NCBI RefSeq assembly: GCF_009863025.1
Contig: NZ_WWIR01000628.1
Span: forward strand, 1 to 50,256
From: Streptomyces sp. SID4985
GTDB lineage: Bacteria > Actinomycetota > Actinomycetes > Streptomycetales > Streptomycetaceae
Reading direction: 5' to 3'
Length of the DNA stretch: 50,256 nucleotides
The first letter of the stretch is position 1; every line of letters starts with the position of its first letter. Shown one piece after another: positions 1 to 9,039 of this stretch. The position numbers and the translations under genes are program-made. The notes beneath the pieces were generated by a model. The model had not been told where the DNA came from and did no database searches. It was given only the letters and a program-made list of their open reading frames with translations.

Positions 1-46
1 AGGGGCGCGGGGAACTGCGCGACCAGCCACGACGGACCGGCAGCCG
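1..46. repeat. Possible dispersed intergenic repeat at window edge
   Basis: The sequence just beyond the rpoA stop begins GGGGCGCGGGGAACTGCGCG and continues with GACCAGCC. From general familiarity with Streptomyces genomes, strings very close to this recur in many intergenic regions; no second intergenic copy is present in this window, so the repeat status is recalled, not shown. The piece is cut by the window edge and separates rpoA from whatever follows (rplQ in known relatives). Confidence 0.4.
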
Positions 47-48
47 AA

Positions 49-1071
49 TCAGTACTGCTCGGTCTCCACGAAACCGGCGTCAGCATCGTCATCGGCACCG
101 AACGCGTCGGCGGCAGCGGTCGGGTCGAATCCGGGCGGGCTGTCCTTGAGCGCGAGGCCCATACCCGCCAGCTTCGCCTTGACCTCGTCGATGGACTTCG
201 CACCGAAGTTGCGGATGTCGAGGAGGTCCGCCTCGGAACGCGCGACGAGCTCACCCACGGAGTGGATGCCCTCGCGCTTGAGGCAGTTGTACGACCGAAC
301 GGTGAGCTCGAGCTCCTCGATCGGCAGCGCCAGGTCCGCGGCAAGGGCGGCGTCCGTGGGGGACGGGCCCATGTCGATGCCCTCGGCGTCGATGTTCAGC
401 TCGCGGGCGAGACCGAACAGCTCGACCAGGGTCTTACCGGCGGACGCCATGGCGTCGCGCGGGCGCATGGCCTGCTTGGTCTCGACGTCGACGATCAGCT
501 TGTCGAAGTCGGTCCGCTGCTCGACACGCGTGGCCTCGACCTTGTACGTGACCTTGAGAACCGGCGAGTAGATGGAGTCGACCGGGATACGGCCGATCTC
601 CTGGCCCACCTGCTTGTTCTGCACGGCGGAGACGTAGCCGCGACCGCGCTCGACGGTCAGCTCCATCTCCAGCTTGCCCTTGCCGTTGAGCGTGGCGAGG
701 ACGAGGTCGGGGTTGTGCACCTCGACACCGGCCGGGGGCGCGATGTCGGCGGCGGTGACCAGACCCGGGCCCTGCTTGCGCAGGTACATCACGACCGGCT
801 CGTCGTGCTCCGAGGAGACGACCAGCTGCTTGATGTTGAGGATCATGTCCGTGACGTCTTCCTTGACACCCGGCACGGTGGTGAACTCGTGCAGGACGCC
901 GTCGACGCGGATGCTGGTGACAGCGGCGCCGGGGATGGACGACAGGAGGGTACGGCGGAGGGAGTTGCCGAGGGTGTAGCCGAAGCCCGGCTCCAGCGGC
1001 TCGATCACGAACCGGGAGCGGAACTCGTCGACGACCTCTTCGGTCAGCGAGGGACGCTGAGCGATCAGCAT
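49..1071 (-). CDS. rpoA: DNA-directed RNA polymerase subunit alpha
   Basis: The 340-residue product is the alpha subunit, which dimerises to nucleate core RNA polymerase assembly and contacts upstream promoter DNA and activators. The N-terminal assembly domain covers about residues 1-230 (early motif [18 protein letters not shown]). The C-terminal DNA-binding domain lies near 255-310 ([11 protein letters not shown], then [11 protein letters not shown]). An acidic tail (ADDDADAG) closes the protein. Start is ATG. It ends the alpha-operon run rpmJ-rpsM-rpsK-rpoA; rpsD, which often sits between rpsK and rpoA in other bacteria, is absent here, as is usual in Streptomyces. Confidence 0.98.
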   Translation of the reverse strand: MLIAQRPSLTEEVVDEFRSRFVIEPLEPGFGYTLGNSLRRTLLSSIPGAAVTSIRVDGVLHEFTTVPGVKEDVTDMILNIKQLVVSSEHDEPVVMYLRKQGPGLVTAADIAPPAGVEVHNPDLVLATLNGKGKLEMELTVERGRGYVSAVQNKQVGQEIGRIPVDSIYSPVLKVTYKVEATRVEQRTDFDKLIVDVETKQAMRPRDAMASAGKTLVELFGLARELNIDAEGIDMGPSPTDAALAADLALPIEELELTVRSYNCLKREGIHSVGELVARSEADLLDIRNFGAKSIDEVKAKLAGMGLALKDSPPGFDPTAAADAFGADDDADAGFVETEQY

Positions 1072-1198
1072 GTTGTGATCCTTCAGTCAGGGGCGCCCAC
1101 TATTTGACGCCCGACTTGTACTGCAAGGGTACGGGCGGCACGGCCCTTTTACAGTGCCGTACCGCCCGGAACCAGAGCTCTGCAGAAGCAGCCGTGCG

Positions 1199-1603
1199 TC
1201 AGACGCGGCGGCGCTTCGGCGGGCGGCAGCCGTTGTGCGGGGTCGGGGTGACGTCCTGGATGGAGCCGACCTCGAGGCCCGTGGCCTGCAGGGAGCGGAT
1301 CGCGGTCTCACGACCGGAACCCGGGCCCTTCACGAACACGTCGACCTTGCGCATGCCGTGCTCCTGGGCGCGGCGGGCAGCCGACTCGGCAGCCATCTGC
1401 GCGGCGAACGGCGTGGACTTCCGGGAGCCCTTGAAGCCGACGTGGCCGGCGGAGGCCCAGGAGATCACGTTGCCCGACGGGTCCGTGATGGAGACGATCG
1501 TGTTGTTGAACGTGCTCTTGATGTGCGCGTGGCCGTGAGCGACGTTCTTCTTTTCCTTGCGGCGCACCTTCTTGGCAGCGCCCTGACGACCCTTGGGGGG
1601 CAT
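1199..1603 (-). CDS. rpsK: 30S ribosomal protein S11
   Basis: Product of 134 residues, normal for S11, which lines the mRNA exit region of the 30S platform. The basic N-terminus ([20 protein letters not shown]) leads into the conserved [19 protein letters not shown] core, and the C-terminus ends in the usual [10 protein letters not shown] tail that contacts 16S rRNA. Start ATG is preceded by a purine-rich site (GTAGGAG). It lies 69 bp after rpsM and 127 bp before rpoA; the gap to rpoA contains an imperfect GC-rich hairpin around 1132-1168. Confidence 0.98.
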   Translation of the reverse strand: MPPKGRQGAAKKVRRKEKKNVAHGHAHIKSTFNNTIVSITDPSGNVISWASAGHVGFKGSRKSTPFAAQMAAESAARRAQEHGMRKVDVFVKGPGSGRETAIRSLQATGLEVGSIQDVTPTPHNGCRPPKRRRV

Positions 1604-1672
1604 CTAAAACTCCTACGGGGAGGTGGTCGGTCCTACAGCGAAGACCGCTGATGAAGCGTTGTCCGCTGAGGA

Positions 1673-2053
1673 CTACTTCTTGCCCGGCTTCTTCTTGCCG
1701 GCGATGGCGCGACGCGGGCCCTTGCGGGTGCGGGCGTTGGTGCTGGTGCGCTGACCGCGGACGGGCAGACCACGACGGTGACGGAGACCCTGGTAGCAAC
1801 CGATCTCGACCTTGCGGCGGATGTCGGCCTGGATCTCGCGACGGAGGTCACCCTCGGTCTTGATGTTGGCGTCCACGTACTCGCGGATCGCGACGAGCTG
1901 CTCTTCGCTCAGGTCGCGGACGCGGGTGTTCGGGTCGACGCCGGTCGCAGCCAGCGTCTCCTGGGACAGGGTCCGGCCGATGCCGAACACGTAGGTGAGG
2001 GCGACCTCCACGCGCTTTTCGCGCGGGATGTCAACACCGGAAACGCGTGCCAT
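1673..2053 (-). CDS. rpsM: 30S ribosomal protein S13
   Basis: The 126-residue protein is S13, a 30S head protein that contacts P-site tRNA and bridges to the 50S subunit. It starts [20 protein letters not shown], contains the helix-hairpin-helix-like [10 protein letters not shown] segment, and has the signature [20 protein letters not shown] followed by a lysine-rich tail (KKKPGKK). ATG start with an upstream GGAG-type site. A 185-bp spacer separates it from rpmJ upstream; this contains repeated GAACCGGG motifs and could hold a leader or weak promoter. Confidence 0.98.
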   Translation of the reverse strand: MARVSGVDIPREKRVEVALTYVFGIGRTLSQETLAATGVDPNTRVRDLSEEQLVAIREYVDANIKTEGDLRREIQADIRRKVEIGCYQGLRHRRGLPVRGQRTSTNARTRKGPRRAIAGKKKPGKK

Positions 2054-2238
2054 TCAATGGCTCCTGGTGATCTTCGGAGGTCTTCCACAGAACCGGGCCC
2101 CGGCCGCCGTACTAGGTACGAACCGGGTCCTCGGCCTCCGAACCGAGGGTGTCGAGCTGGATGGCTCGGGCTCTGCGTATGAACATATTCAGCTATGCGT
2201 CGCGCGAATCTCTGCGGTGCAGAGGGATCGGTCGTGCG

Positions 2239-2352
2239 TCAGCCCTGGCGCTGCTTGTGGCGCGGGTTCTCGCAGATGACCATGACCCGGCCGTGACGGC
2301 GGATCACCCTGCACTTGTCGCAGATCTTCTTGACGCTCGGCTTGACCTTCAT
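2239..2352 (-). CDS. rpmJ: 50S ribosomal protein L36 (zinc-binding form)
   Basis: A 37-residue open frame reads [20 protein letters not shown] and continues to a TGA stop, exactly the length and sequence type of L36. The four zinc ligands are present (C11, C14, C27, H32), so this is the zinc-containing paralog and not the cysteine-free form used under zinc limitation. L36 binds 23S rRNA late in 50S assembly. It sits between infA and rpsM as in other actinobacteria. Start ATG is preceded by GAGAACCTCACCC, a weak ribosome site, suggesting coupling to infA. Confidence 0.97.
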   Translation of the reverse strand: MKVKPSVKKICDKCRVIRRHGRVMVICENPRHKQRQG

Positions 2353-2411
2353 GGGTGAGGTTCTCCGGGTCAGTGCCATCATCCCGGCGGCTGCCGGGAT
2401 GCGGGCAAGAT

Positions 2412-2633
2412 CTACTTGTAGCGGTAGACGATCCGGCCACGCGTCAGGTCGTACGGAGACAGCTCCACCACGACCCGGTCGTCAGGGAGGATGCGGATGT
2501 AGTGCATACGCATCTTGCCGCTGATGTGTGCCAGAACCTGGTGGCCGTTCTGGAGCTCGACCCTGAACATGGCGTTCGGAAGAGACTCGACGACAGTGCC
2601 CTCGATCTCGATGGCACCTTGCTTCTTGGCCAC
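2412..2633 (-). CDS. infA: Translation initiation factor IF-1
   Basis: The 73-residue S1/OB-fold protein binds the 30S A site during initiation and blocks premature elongator tRNA entry. The frame from GTG gives [19 protein letters not shown] and ends RGRIVYRYK, matching the usual IF-1 length; an upstream in-frame extension is possible but not family-like. The chosen GTG has AAGGGCG upstream. It heads the infA-rpmJ-rpsM-rpsK-rpoA block and follows a 244-bp gap after map that carries a candidate -10 TAGACT, so it may have its own promoter. Confidence 0.97.
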   Translation of the reverse strand: MAKKQGAIEIEGTVVESLPNAMFRVELQNGHQVLAHISGKMRMHYIRILPDDRVVVELSPYDLTRGRIVYRYK

Positions 2634-2736
2634 GCTTCGCCCTTCGAATCGACTACCTTGATCGACTCTCTCACTTACCCCGAAGGGCGGGCTGCGAGCG
2701 CATGAGGACATGCGGGTGCACGAGAGCCGACGAGTC

Positions 2737-2742
2737 AGTCTA
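2737..2742 (-). promoter_or_regulatory. Candidate -10 box for infA operon
   Basis: On the minus strand the hexamer TAGACT fits the TANNNT -10 pattern of housekeeping promoters and lies about 105 bp before infA. No good -35 is visible at 16-18 bp spacing (nearest is TTCGTG at 19 bp), so this is a moderate candidate only. Confidence 0.35.
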
Positions 2743-2831
2743 CGTCAGCGCACCCGAAAAACACGAATCGCAGAAGTCTGCCCTGCCCAACAGATCATCA
2801 TGCACCAGGGGGCCCACCACTATGTCTGCGA

Positions 2832-2875
2832 GGGCTCGCCGCTGTCACTGCGCGGGCTCGCCGCCGTCGCTGTGC
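2832..2875. repeat. Imperfect 22-bp tandem duplication
   Basis: Two adjacent 22-bp units both begin GGGCTCGCCGC; they differ at three positions (19 of 22 identical). They lie immediately after the map stop codon in the map-infA gap. Each unit contains GGCTCGCC, which can pair with nearby GCGAG, so the array could form small hairpins after map. Function unknown. Confidence 0.7.
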
Positions 2876-2877
2876 CC

Positions 2878-3714
2878 CTACGCCAGCGGATCCGGCGCCG
2901 CGGTAACCCCGTACTCGGCAAGCTTCGCCTTACCCCCGTCAGGCGCCGTCAGCACCAGCGGCCCCTGCTCGGTGAGAGCGACCGAGTGCTCCCAGTGCGA
3001 GGACCAGGTCCCATCCGTGGTGATGACCGTCCAGTCGTCGGAGAGCACCTCGGTCCGCGGCGTCCCCAGAGAAACCATCGGCTCGATGGCGAGGCAGAAC
3101 CCCGGCACCAGCTTCGGCCCCTTACCCCGCCGCCGCTCGACGTAGTTCAGCAGATGCGGGTCCATGTGCATCTCGGTCCCGATGCCGTGGCCGCCGTAGT
3201 CCTCGATGATCCCGTACCGCCCGCCACCCGGCTTCGGCTGCCGACGGATGTACGTCTCGATGGCACGGGAGATGTCCACCAGCCGGTTGCCCTGCTTCAT
3301 CGCCGCGATGCCCGCCCACATCGACTCCTCGGTGACCCGGGACAGCTCGATCAGCTCGGGCGCGTGCCCGGAACCGACGAACGCGGTGTACGCCGCGTCG
3401 CCGTGCCAGCCGTCGACGATCGCGCCGCAGTCGATGGAGATGATGTCGCCGTCCTTGAGGACGACGTCGTCGGAGGGGATGCCGTGGACGACGACCTCGT
3501 TGGCCGAGGTGCAGATCGTCGCGGGGAAGCCGCCGTAGCCCAGGAAGTTCGACTTGGCGCCGTGCTCGTCGAGCACCTTGCGGGCGACCTGGTCCAGGTC
3601 GCGCGTGGTGGCGCCGGGCACCGCCGCCTCACGGGTGGCCGCGTGGATCGCGGCGACGACCAGCCCCGCCGCACGCATCTTGGCGATCTGCTCGGGGGTC
3701 TTGATCTGCACCAT
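2878..3714 (-). CDS. map: Type I methionine aminopeptidase
   Basis: This 278-residue metalloprotease removes the initiator methionine from nascent proteins. The five metal ligands of the pita-bread fold are visible in order: Asp in SIDCGAIVDG, Asp in WHGDAAY, His in GHGIGTEMHMDP, Glu in AIEPMVSLG and Glu in WEHSVALTE. The start could be ATG at 3714 or the adjacent GTG (MVQIKTPEQI); GGAG lies 12 nt upstream of the ATG. It follows adk by 99 bp, with a GC-rich hairpin in that gap, and completes the secY-adk-map block typical of Gram-positive spc operons. Confidence 0.96.
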   Translation of the reverse strand: MVQIKTPEQIAKMRAAGLVVAAIHAATREAAVPGATTRDLDQVARKVLDEHGAKSNFLGYGGFPATICTSANEVVVHGIPSDDVVLKDGDIISIDCGAIVDGWHGDAAYTAFVGSGHAPELIELSRVTEESMWAGIAAMKQGNRLVDISRAIETYIRRQPKPGGGRYGIIEDYGGHGIGTEMHMDPHLLNYVERRRGKGPKLVPGFCLAIEPMVSLGTPRTEVLSDDWTVITTDGTWSSHWEHSVALTEQGPLVLTAPDGGKAKLAEYGVTAAPDPLA

Positions 3715-3766
3715 GGGGGCCTGCGCTCTCCGTCACTCATCGACTGGGGTTAGGGACACAACACTA

Positions 3767-3799
3767 CGGCCGCGGCGCCCCTGAGGGACACCGCGGCCG
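3767..3799 (-). terminator. Hairpin between adk and map
   Basis: A 9-bp perfect stem (CGGCCGCGG with its complement) encloses a 15-nt loop, starting 15 nt after the adk stop. No U-tract follows. It may act as a partial terminator or RNA-processing site that lowers map relative to secY-adk. Confidence 0.4.
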
Positions 3800-3813
3800 G
3801 TAGGTACCGCTTG

Positions 3814-4479
3814 TTACTCGTTCTCGCTCTGCTCGCTCTTCAGGGCGGCCAGCGCGCGCTCGGTGATCTCGTCCACCGGACCGAGCGAGGAGATCGTCAC
3901 GACCAGGCCCTGGGACCGGTAGTAGTCGATGATCGGCTCGGTCTGCGTGTGGTACACCTCGAGGCGCTTGCGAACCGTGTCCTCGGTGTCGTCGTCGCGC
4001 TGGTACAGCTCGCCGCCGCAGACGTCGCAGACGTTCTCCTGCTTCGACGGGCTGTACGTCACGTGGAAGACGTGCGAGGAGTCGTTGCGGCAGATGCGCC
4101 GGCCGGCGATCCGCTTGACGACCTCGTCCTCCGGGACCTCAAGGTCCAGCACCGCGTCGAGCTTGATGCCCTCGCCGCGCAGCAGCTCGTCCAGCGCCTC
4201 GGCCTGCGAGACGTTGCGCGGGAAGCCGTCGAGCAGGAAGCCGCCCTCGGCGTCCGGCTGCTCCATGCGGTCCTTGGCCATCGCGATCGTGACCTCGTCG
4301 GGTACGAGGTTTCCGGCGTCCATGAAGGACTTCGCGAGTTTGCCCAGCTCCGTCTGCCGACTGATGTTGGCGCGGAACAGGTCGCCCGTGGAGATGTGCG
4401 GGACGGACAGAGTCTCGGCGAGGCGGACGGCTTGCGTTCCCTTACCGGCACCGGGCGGCCCGACGAGGACGATACGCAT
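3814..4479 (-). CDS. adk: Adenylate kinase
   Basis: The 221-residue enzyme interconverts ATP + AMP and 2 ADP in the cytoplasm. The P-loop GPPGAGKG is at residues 7-14 and the AMP-site motif LLDGFPRN at 82-89. It is the long-LID form: C130, D133, C151 and C154 form a C-X2-D...C-X2-C arrangement expected to bind zinc, in a Cys3Asp variant of the usual Cys4 site. The ATG overlaps the secY TGA by one base (TGATG), so its translation is probably coupled to secY. Family identity is certain; zinc content is inferred. Confidence 0.98.
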   Translation of the reverse strand: MRIVLVGPPGAGKGTQAVRLAETLSVPHISTGDLFRANISRQTELGKLAKSFMDAGNLVPDEVTIAMAKDRMEQPDAEGGFLLDGFPRNVSQAEALDELLRGEGIKLDAVLDLEVPEDEVVKRIAGRRICRNDSSHVFHVTYSPSKQENVCDVCGGELYQRDDDTEDTVRKRLEVYHTQTEPIIDYYRSQGLVVTISSLGPVDEITERALAALKSEQSENE

Positions 4480-5792
4480 CAGCGGAGGAACCCTTCGTAA
4501 TTGCGCTGCTGGAGCTGGCTCTCGATCTGCTTCACGGTCTCCAGGCCGACACCCACGATGATGAGGATGCTGGTCCCGCCGAACGGGAAGTTCTGGCTTG
4601 CCCCGAAGCCGGCCAACGCCATCGTCGGCACAAGAGCGATCAGACCCAGATACAGCGAACCCGGCCAGGTGATCCGGTTGAGCACGTAGCTGAGGTACTC
4701 AGCGGTCGGTCGGCCAGCCCGGATGCCCGGGATGAAGCCACCATACTTCTTCATGTTGTCCGCGACTTCCTCGGGGTTGAACGAGATGGCCACGTAGAAG
4801 AACGCGAAGAACACGATCAACAGGAAGTACAGCGTGATGTAGACCGGGTGGGTGCCCTTGGTGAGGTTCGTCTCGACCCACTGCTTCCAACCCGAGTTCC
4901 CGCCCGCGAACTGCGCGACCAGGGCCGGGATGTAGAGCAGCGACGAGGCGAAGATGACCGGGATGACACCGGCCTGGTTCACCTTGAGCGGGATGTACGT
5001 CGAGGTGCCGCCGTAGGACCGGCGGCCGATCATGCGCTTCGCGTACTGCACCGGGATACGGCGCTGGGCCTGCTCCACGAAGACGACGAGCGCGACCATG
5101 ACCAGGCCCACCAGGATGACGGTGCCGAACTCGATCCAGCCGTCGGCCAGGGTGCCCTGCTTCTTGATGGCCCACAGCGCGGACGGGAAGGTCGCGGCGA
5201 TCGAGATGAACATCAGGATCGACATGCCGTTGCCGATACCGCGGTCGGTGATCAGCTCACCGAGCCACATGACGACACAGGTACCGGCGGTCATGCAGAT
5301 CACCATGGTGATCGTGACGAAGATGGACGGGTCCGGGACGATGCTCCCGGCGGCGGTGCAGCCGCTGAACAGCGCGCCCGTGCGGGCGGTGGCGACCAGG
5401 CCGGTGCCCTGGAGGATGGCGAGCGCCACGGTCAGATAACGCGTGTACTGCGTGATCTTCGCCGTGCCGGACTGCCCCTCCTTCTTGAGGGCCTCCAGAC
5501 GCGGAATCACCACGGTGAGCAGCTGAAGAATGATGCTCGCCGTGATGTACGGCATGATGCCGAGGGCGAAGATCGTGATCTGCAGCAGCGCGCCACCGCT
5601 GAACATGTTGACCAGTCCGAAGAGGCCCTGATTGCCGGACGCCTCGGTCACGCAGGTCTGGACGGCCTTGTAATTGACGCCGGGGATCGGGATGTGGGTA
5701 CCGACCCGGTAGACCACGATGATGCCCAGCGTGAAGAGCAGCTTCTTGCGCAGGTCGGGCGTCCTGAACGCCCGGGCGAACGCGGTGAGCAC
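4479..5792 (-). CDS. secY: Protein translocase subunit SecY
   Basis: A 437-residue polytopic membrane protein that forms the Sec translocation channel with SecE (encoded at 42.5 kb here) and SecG. It begins MLTAFARAFRTPDLRKKLLF and shows about ten hydrophobic helices, starting with LLFTLGIIVVYRVGTHIPIPG; the cytosolic loop GGTSTYIPLKVNQAGVIPVI is the typical SecY signature. Start GTG is preceded by AGGAGG at good spacing. The 187-bp gap before it is unusually long for this operon and contains a 15-bp perfect hairpin, suggesting separate control of secY-adk-map. Confidence 0.98.
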   Translation of the reverse strand: MLTAFARAFRTPDLRKKLLFTLGIIVVYRVGTHIPIPGVNYKAVQTCVTEASGNQGLFGLVNMFSGGALLQITIFALGIMPYITASIILQLLTVVIPRLEALKKEGQSGTAKITQYTRYLTVALAILQGTGLVATARTGALFSGCTAAGSIVPDPSIFVTITMVICMTAGTCVVMWLGELITDRGIGNGMSILMFISIAATFPSALWAIKKQGTLADGWIEFGTVILVGLVMVALVVFVEQAQRRIPVQYAKRMIGRRSYGGTSTYIPLKVNQAGVIPVIFASSLLYIPALVAQFAGGNSGWKQWVETNLTKGTHPVYITLYFLLIVFFAFFYVAISFNPEEVADNMKKYGGFIPGIRAGRPTAEYLSYVLNRITWPGSLYLGLIALVPTMALAGFGASQNFPFGGTSILIIVGVGLETVKQIESQLQQRNYEGFLR

Positions 5793-5911
5793 GGTGCCTC
5801 CTGCGACCCCCGCGCAACTGCGTCAAGGGTGACGGTCTAGAGGTTCGACGAATACGAAAAAGAACAGTGCAGGCCACCTTACCGGCGACACTGCCCCCCT
5901 AGGAACGACCA

Positions 5912-5944
5912 ACCGGGGATACCTCATTGTGAGGTATCCCCGGT
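5912..5944 (-). terminator. Strong hairpin between rplO and secY
   Basis: A perfect 15-bp stem (ACCGGGGATACCTCA with its complement) with a 3-nt loop begins 36 nt after the rplO stop. The downstream minus-strand sequence (TTGGTCGTTCC) is only weakly U-rich, so it could be an intrinsic terminator of the Streptomyces type, an attenuator, or an RNase barrier separating ribosomal protein genes from secY. Confidence 0.6.
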
Positions 5945-5979
5945 CGGGATCGTCTATGTCATCGAGAGACCTGAGGGAC

Positions 5980-6435
5980 TCAGACCAGCTCGGTGACCGT
6001 ACCGCCGGCGGCGGTGATCTTCTCCTTGGCGGAGTCGGAGACGGCGTCCACCGTCACCTGCAGCGCCACGGAGATCTCGCCCTGGCCGAGGACCTTGACG
6101 AGGCTGTTCTTGCGAACGGCACCCTTGGCCACCAGACCCTCGACGGTGACTTCGCCACCCTCGGGGTAGAGCGAGGCCAGCTTGTCGAGGTTCACGACCT
6201 GGAACTCGGTCTTGAACGGGTTCTTGAAGCCCTTCAGCTTCGGGAGACGCATGTGGAGGGGCATCTGGCCACCCTCGAAGCGCTCCGGAACCTGGTAACG
6301 GGCCTTCGTACCCTTGGTACCACGACCGGCCGTCTTACCCTTCGACGCCTCACCACGACCCACACGGGTCTTGGCGGTCTTGGCGCCCGGGGCGGGACGG
6401 AGGTTGTGGATCTTGAGCGGGTTCTGCTCACCCAT
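5980..6435 (-). CDS. rplO: 50S ribosomal protein L15
   Basis: Product of 151 residues. L15 is an early-to-mid 50S assembly protein. The N-terminal basic extension contains the family pattern [20 protein letters not shown] followed by [10 protein letters not shown]; the globular C-terminal part includes [20 protein letters not shown] at its end. ATG start two bases after the rpmD stop, which implies translational coupling. It is the last ribosomal gene of the spc run before the secY hairpin. Confidence 0.98.
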   Translation of the reverse strand: MGEQNPLKIHNLRPAPGAKTAKTRVGRGEASKGKTAGRGTKGTKARYQVPERFEGGQMPLHMRLPKLKGFKNPFKTEFQVVNLDKLASLYPEGGEVTVEGLVAKGAVRKNSLVKVLGQGEISVALQVTVDAVSDSAKEKITAAGGTVTELV

Positions 6436-6437
6436 GA

Positions 6438-6620
6438 TCAGTCGACCTCCTCGACCGTCACGAGGTGGCGGACGGTGTGCACCATGCCGCGGAACTCGGG
6501 GCGGTCCTCCTTGACGACCTGCGTGTTGATGCCCTTGAGACCAAGGGAACGCAGGGTGTCACGGTGGTTCTGCTTGCTGCCGATGTAGGACTTGACCTGC
6601 GTGATCTTGAGCTGCGCCAT
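6438..6620 (-). CDS. rpmD: 50S ribosomal protein L30
   Basis: A 60-residue protein, normal size for bacterial L30, with [20 protein letters not shown] and the conserved [10 protein letters not shown] segment; L30 sits on the 50S near 5S rRNA. A longer frame extends upstream but overlaps rpsE. The ATG overlaps the rpsE TAA by one base (TAATG), and the stop lies two bases before the rplO start, giving tight coupling on both sides. Confidence 0.97.
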   Translation of the reverse strand: MAQLKITQVKSYIGSKQNHRDTLRSLGLKGINTQVVKEDRPEFRGMVHTVRHLVTVEEVD

Positions 6621-7225
6621 TACGCACCAGCCCCGGCACGCGCACGCAGCAGAGCCGCGGGAGCGACGTCCTCGAGGGGCAGGCCACGGCGGGCCGCGAC
6701 CTCCTCGGGACGCTGCAGGCCCTTGAGGGCCGCCACGGTGGCGTGCACGATGTTGATCGCGTTGTCGGAGCCCAGGGACTTCGACAGGATGTCGTGGATA
6801 CCGGCGCACTCGAGCACGGCACGCACCGGGCCACCGGCGATAACGCCGGTACCGGGGGACGCGGGCTTGAGCAGGACGACGCCGGCAGCCTTCTCACCCT
6901 GGATGGGGTGCGGGATGGTGCCCTGGATACGGGGGACCTTGAAGAAGTGCTTCTTGGCCTCCTCAACACCCTTGGCGATGGCGGCCGGCACCTCCTTGGC
7001 CTTGCCGTAACCGACACCCACGGTGCCGTCACCGTCGCCCACCACGACCAGCGCGGTGAAGCTGAAGCGACGACCACCCTTCACAACCTTGGCGACGCGG
7101 TTGATCGCGACAACGCGCTCAACGTACGCGGTCTTCTCGGCGGCAGCTGCGCCGCCGTCACGGCCCTTCCGGTCCCGCCGCTCGCCGCCACCGGCACCGC
7201 CACCGCGGCGCTGGGGTCCAGCCAT
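6620..7225 (-). CDS. rpsE: 30S ribosomal protein S5
   Basis: The 201-residue S5 contributes to decoding fidelity and mRNA unwinding at the 30S entry channel. After a Gly/Arg-rich N-terminus ([14 protein letters not shown]), the dsRBD-like domain ([20 protein letters not shown]) and the ribosomal fold ([20 protein letters not shown]) are intact. Start ATG was chosen because the upstream in-frame extension is not S5-like and a GAGAGAGG site sits before it. The C-terminus (RARAGAGA) is typical of streptomycetes. Confidence 0.97.
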   Translation of the reverse strand: MAGPQRRGGGAGGGERRDRKGRDGGAAAAEKTAYVERVVAINRVAKVVKGGRRFSFTALVVVGDGDGTVGVGYGKAKEVPAAIAKGVEEAKKHFFKVPRIQGTIPHPIQGEKAAGVVLLKPASPGTGVIAGGPVRAVLECAGIHDILSKSLGSDNAINIVHATVAALKGLQRPEEVAARRGLPLEDVAPAALLRARAGAGA

Positions 7226-7289
7226 TGGAATTACCTCTCTCTGTTTTCCGCTAGCTACGCAGTGACACAAGTCGCTGCGCGACGGGGAC

Positions 7290-7673
7290 TCAGAACTTGA
7301 GTCCGGCTTCGCGGGCGGCGTCCGCCAGGGCGGCGATGCGCCCGGCGTACTGGTTGCCACCACGGTCGAATACGACAGCCTCGACACCGGCGGCCTTGGC
7401 GCGCTCGGCGACCAGGGCGCCGACGGACTTGGCCTGCGCGGACTTGTCGCTCTCGCCACCGCGGATCGAGGCGTCCAGGGTCGACGCCGACGCCAGGGTG
7501 TGACCCTTGATGTCGTCGATGACCTGGGCCACGATGTGGCGGTTCGAGCGCGTCACGACGAGACGCGGACGCTCAGCCGTACCCGAGATGTGCTTGCGGA
7601 TCCGGATGTGGCGACGCTTGATCGCGGCGCGCTTGTAGGCGTCGCCCTTGAGGATCTTCTGTCCGTATGCCAT
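7290..7673 (-). CDS. rplR: 50S ribosomal protein L18
   Basis: Product of 127 residues that binds 5S rRNA with L5 and carries it into the central protuberance. Conserved elements include [34 protein letters not shown] and the C-terminal [23 protein letters not shown] start lies three bases after the rplF stop. A 64-bp spacer follows before rpsE. Confidence 0.98.
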   Translation of the reverse strand: MAYGQKILKGDAYKRAAIKRRHIRIRKHISGTAERPRLVVTRSNRHIVAQVIDDIKGHTLASASTLDASIRGGESDKSAQAKSVGALVAERAKAAGVEAVVFDRGGNQYAGRIAALADAAREAGLKF

Positions 7674-7676
7674 GGC

Positions 7677-8216
7677 TTACTTACCCGCCTTTCCGACCTT
7701 GCGGCGGATGACTTCGCCCTCGTACTTGACGCCCTTGGCCTTGTACGGGTCGGGCTTGCGCAGCTTGCGGATGTTGGCCGCAACCTCGCCGACCTTCTGC
7801 TTGTCGATGCCCTCGACCGAGAACCGGGTGGGGTTCTCGACCTTGAAGGAGATGCCCTCGGGGGCCTCGACGACGATCGGGTGGCTGTAGCCGAGCGCGA
7901 ACTCGAGGTTCGAACCCTTGGCGGTCACTCGGTAACCGACACCGCTGATCTCGAGCTTCTTCACGTAACCCTGGGTCACGCCGGTGATCATGTTCGCCAC
8001 CAGCGTGCGGGACAGGCCGTGCAGGGCCTTGTTCTGACGCTCGTCGTTGGGGCGGGTGACGTTCAGAACGCCGTCCTCACCCTTGGCGATGTCGATCGGC
8101 GCCACGACGGTGTGGGTCAGTTCGCCCTTGGGGCCCTTGACCTTGACCGTACGGCCGTCGATGGTGACGTCCACGCCGGCGGGAACCGTGATGGGGAGCT
8201 TGCCAATACGCGACAT
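7677..8216 (-). CDS. rplF: 50S ribosomal protein L6
   Basis: The 179-residue L6 has two similar RNA-binding domains near the sarcin-ricin loop and factor-binding site. It begins [20 protein letters not shown], has [10 protein letters not shown] early, and ends with the signature [20 protein letters not shown]. Start ATG has GGAGGAAAC just upstream. Neighbours rpsH and rplR are in the normal spc order. Confidence 0.98.
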   Translation of the reverse strand: MSRIGKLPITVPAGVDVTIDGRTVKVKGPKGELTHTVVAPIDIAKGEDGVLNVTRPNDERQNKALHGLSRTLVANMITGVTQGYVKKLEISGVGYRVTAKGSNLEFALGYSHPIVVEAPEGISFKVENPTRFSVEGIDKQKVGEVAANIRKLRKPDPYKAKGVKYEGEVIRRKVGKAGK

Positions 8217-8240
8217 AGCTGTTTCCTCCGTTCCCTTCCG

Positions 8241-8639
8241 TTACCAGACGTAGGCGAGAACTTCTCCGCCTACGCCCTTCTTGCCGGCCTGCTTGTCGGT
8301 GAGGAGCCCGTGAGACGTGGAGATGATCGCCACGCCGAGGCCACCCAGCACCTTGGGCAGGTTGGTGGACTTCGCGTAGACCCGGAGACCGGGCTTCGAG
8401 ATCCGCTTGATGCCCGCGATGGAGCGCTCACGGTTCGGACCGAACTTCAGCTCGAGGACGAGGTTCTTGCCAACCTCGGCGTCCTCGGTCTTCCAGCCGG
8501 TGATGAAGCCCTCCTGCTGGAGGATCTCCGCGATGTGAGACTTGATCTTCGACGCCGGCATCGTCACGGAGTCGTGGTATGCCGAGTTCGCGTTACGCAG
8601 ACGCGTAAGCATGTCTGCGATCGGATCAGTCATGGTCAT
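8241..8639 (-). CDS. rpsH: 30S ribosomal protein S8
   Basis: S8, 132 residues with [18 protein letters not shown] as N-terminus; an alternative ATG two codons later is also possible. S8 binds the central domain of 16S rRNA, and in E. coli it represses the spc operon by binding rplE mRNA; whether that occurs here cannot be told. The C-terminal motif [20 protein letters not shown] is canonical. It is separated from rpsN by 209 bp, the widest spacer between genes of this block. Confidence 0.98.
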   Translation of the reverse strand: MTMTDPIADMLTRLRNANSAYHDSVTMPASKIKSHIAEILQQEGFITGWKTEDAEVGKNLVLELKFGPNRERSIAGIKRISKPGLRVYAKSTNLPKVLGGLGVAIISTSHGLLTDKQAGKKGVGGEVLAYVW

Positions 8640-8848
8640 GAATTGGCCTTCGGCCTCTCTCGCCGGGGTTTCCTGGTGCGCCATCCCTCTCCCCGATCCG
8701 AGACGGGGCGGGTGCGGCGCGGTGGACCTACGGCGTAGTAAGTCGTACGGGCGACAGACGCCCAACCCCGCTAGCCTACGGCATGCGGGGAAGGGCCTCT
8801 GTCGACCCAGATGCTTACCGAGAGCTTCAGGAATCCCGAATTAGGGGA

Positions 8849-9034
8849 TTACCAGGAGCTCTTGGTCACGCCCGGCAGCTCGCCACGGTGAGCCATCTCA
8901 CGAAGGCACACGCGGCAGAGGCCGAACTTGCGGTACACGGAGTGCGGACGGCCGCAGCGCTGGCAGCGCGTGTAGCCACGCACACCGAACTTGGGCTTGC
9001 GAGCAGCCTTGGCAATAAGAGCCTTCTTCGCCAT
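8849..9034 (-). CDS. rpsN: 30S ribosomal protein S14, type Z
   Basis: A 61-residue zinc-form S14: [20 protein letters not shown] with CQRC and CRVC pairs as zinc ligands, as opposed to the longer zinc-free form often Zur-controlled in streptomycetes. ATG at 9034 is preferred over an in-frame GTG nine bases upstream, because AAGGAGG lies 10 nt before the ATG and would be too close to the GTG. That ribosome site is encoded by the last codons of rplE (Phe-Lys-Glu-Ala). Confidence 0.97.
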   Translation of the reverse strand: MAKKALIAKAARKPKFGVRGYTRCQRCGRPHSVYRKFGLCRVCLREMAHRGELPGVTKSSW

Positions 9035-9039
9035 CTCGC

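Noticed and set aside
2710..3753. 347-codon plus-strand frame opposite map
   Set aside because: Antisense shadow of a well-identified enzyme gene.
4907..4925. Match to part of the left-edge repeat (GAACTGCGCGACCA) within secY
   Set aside because: It is coding sequence (Val-Ala-Gln-Phe) and the match is short; likely chance in GC-rich DNA.
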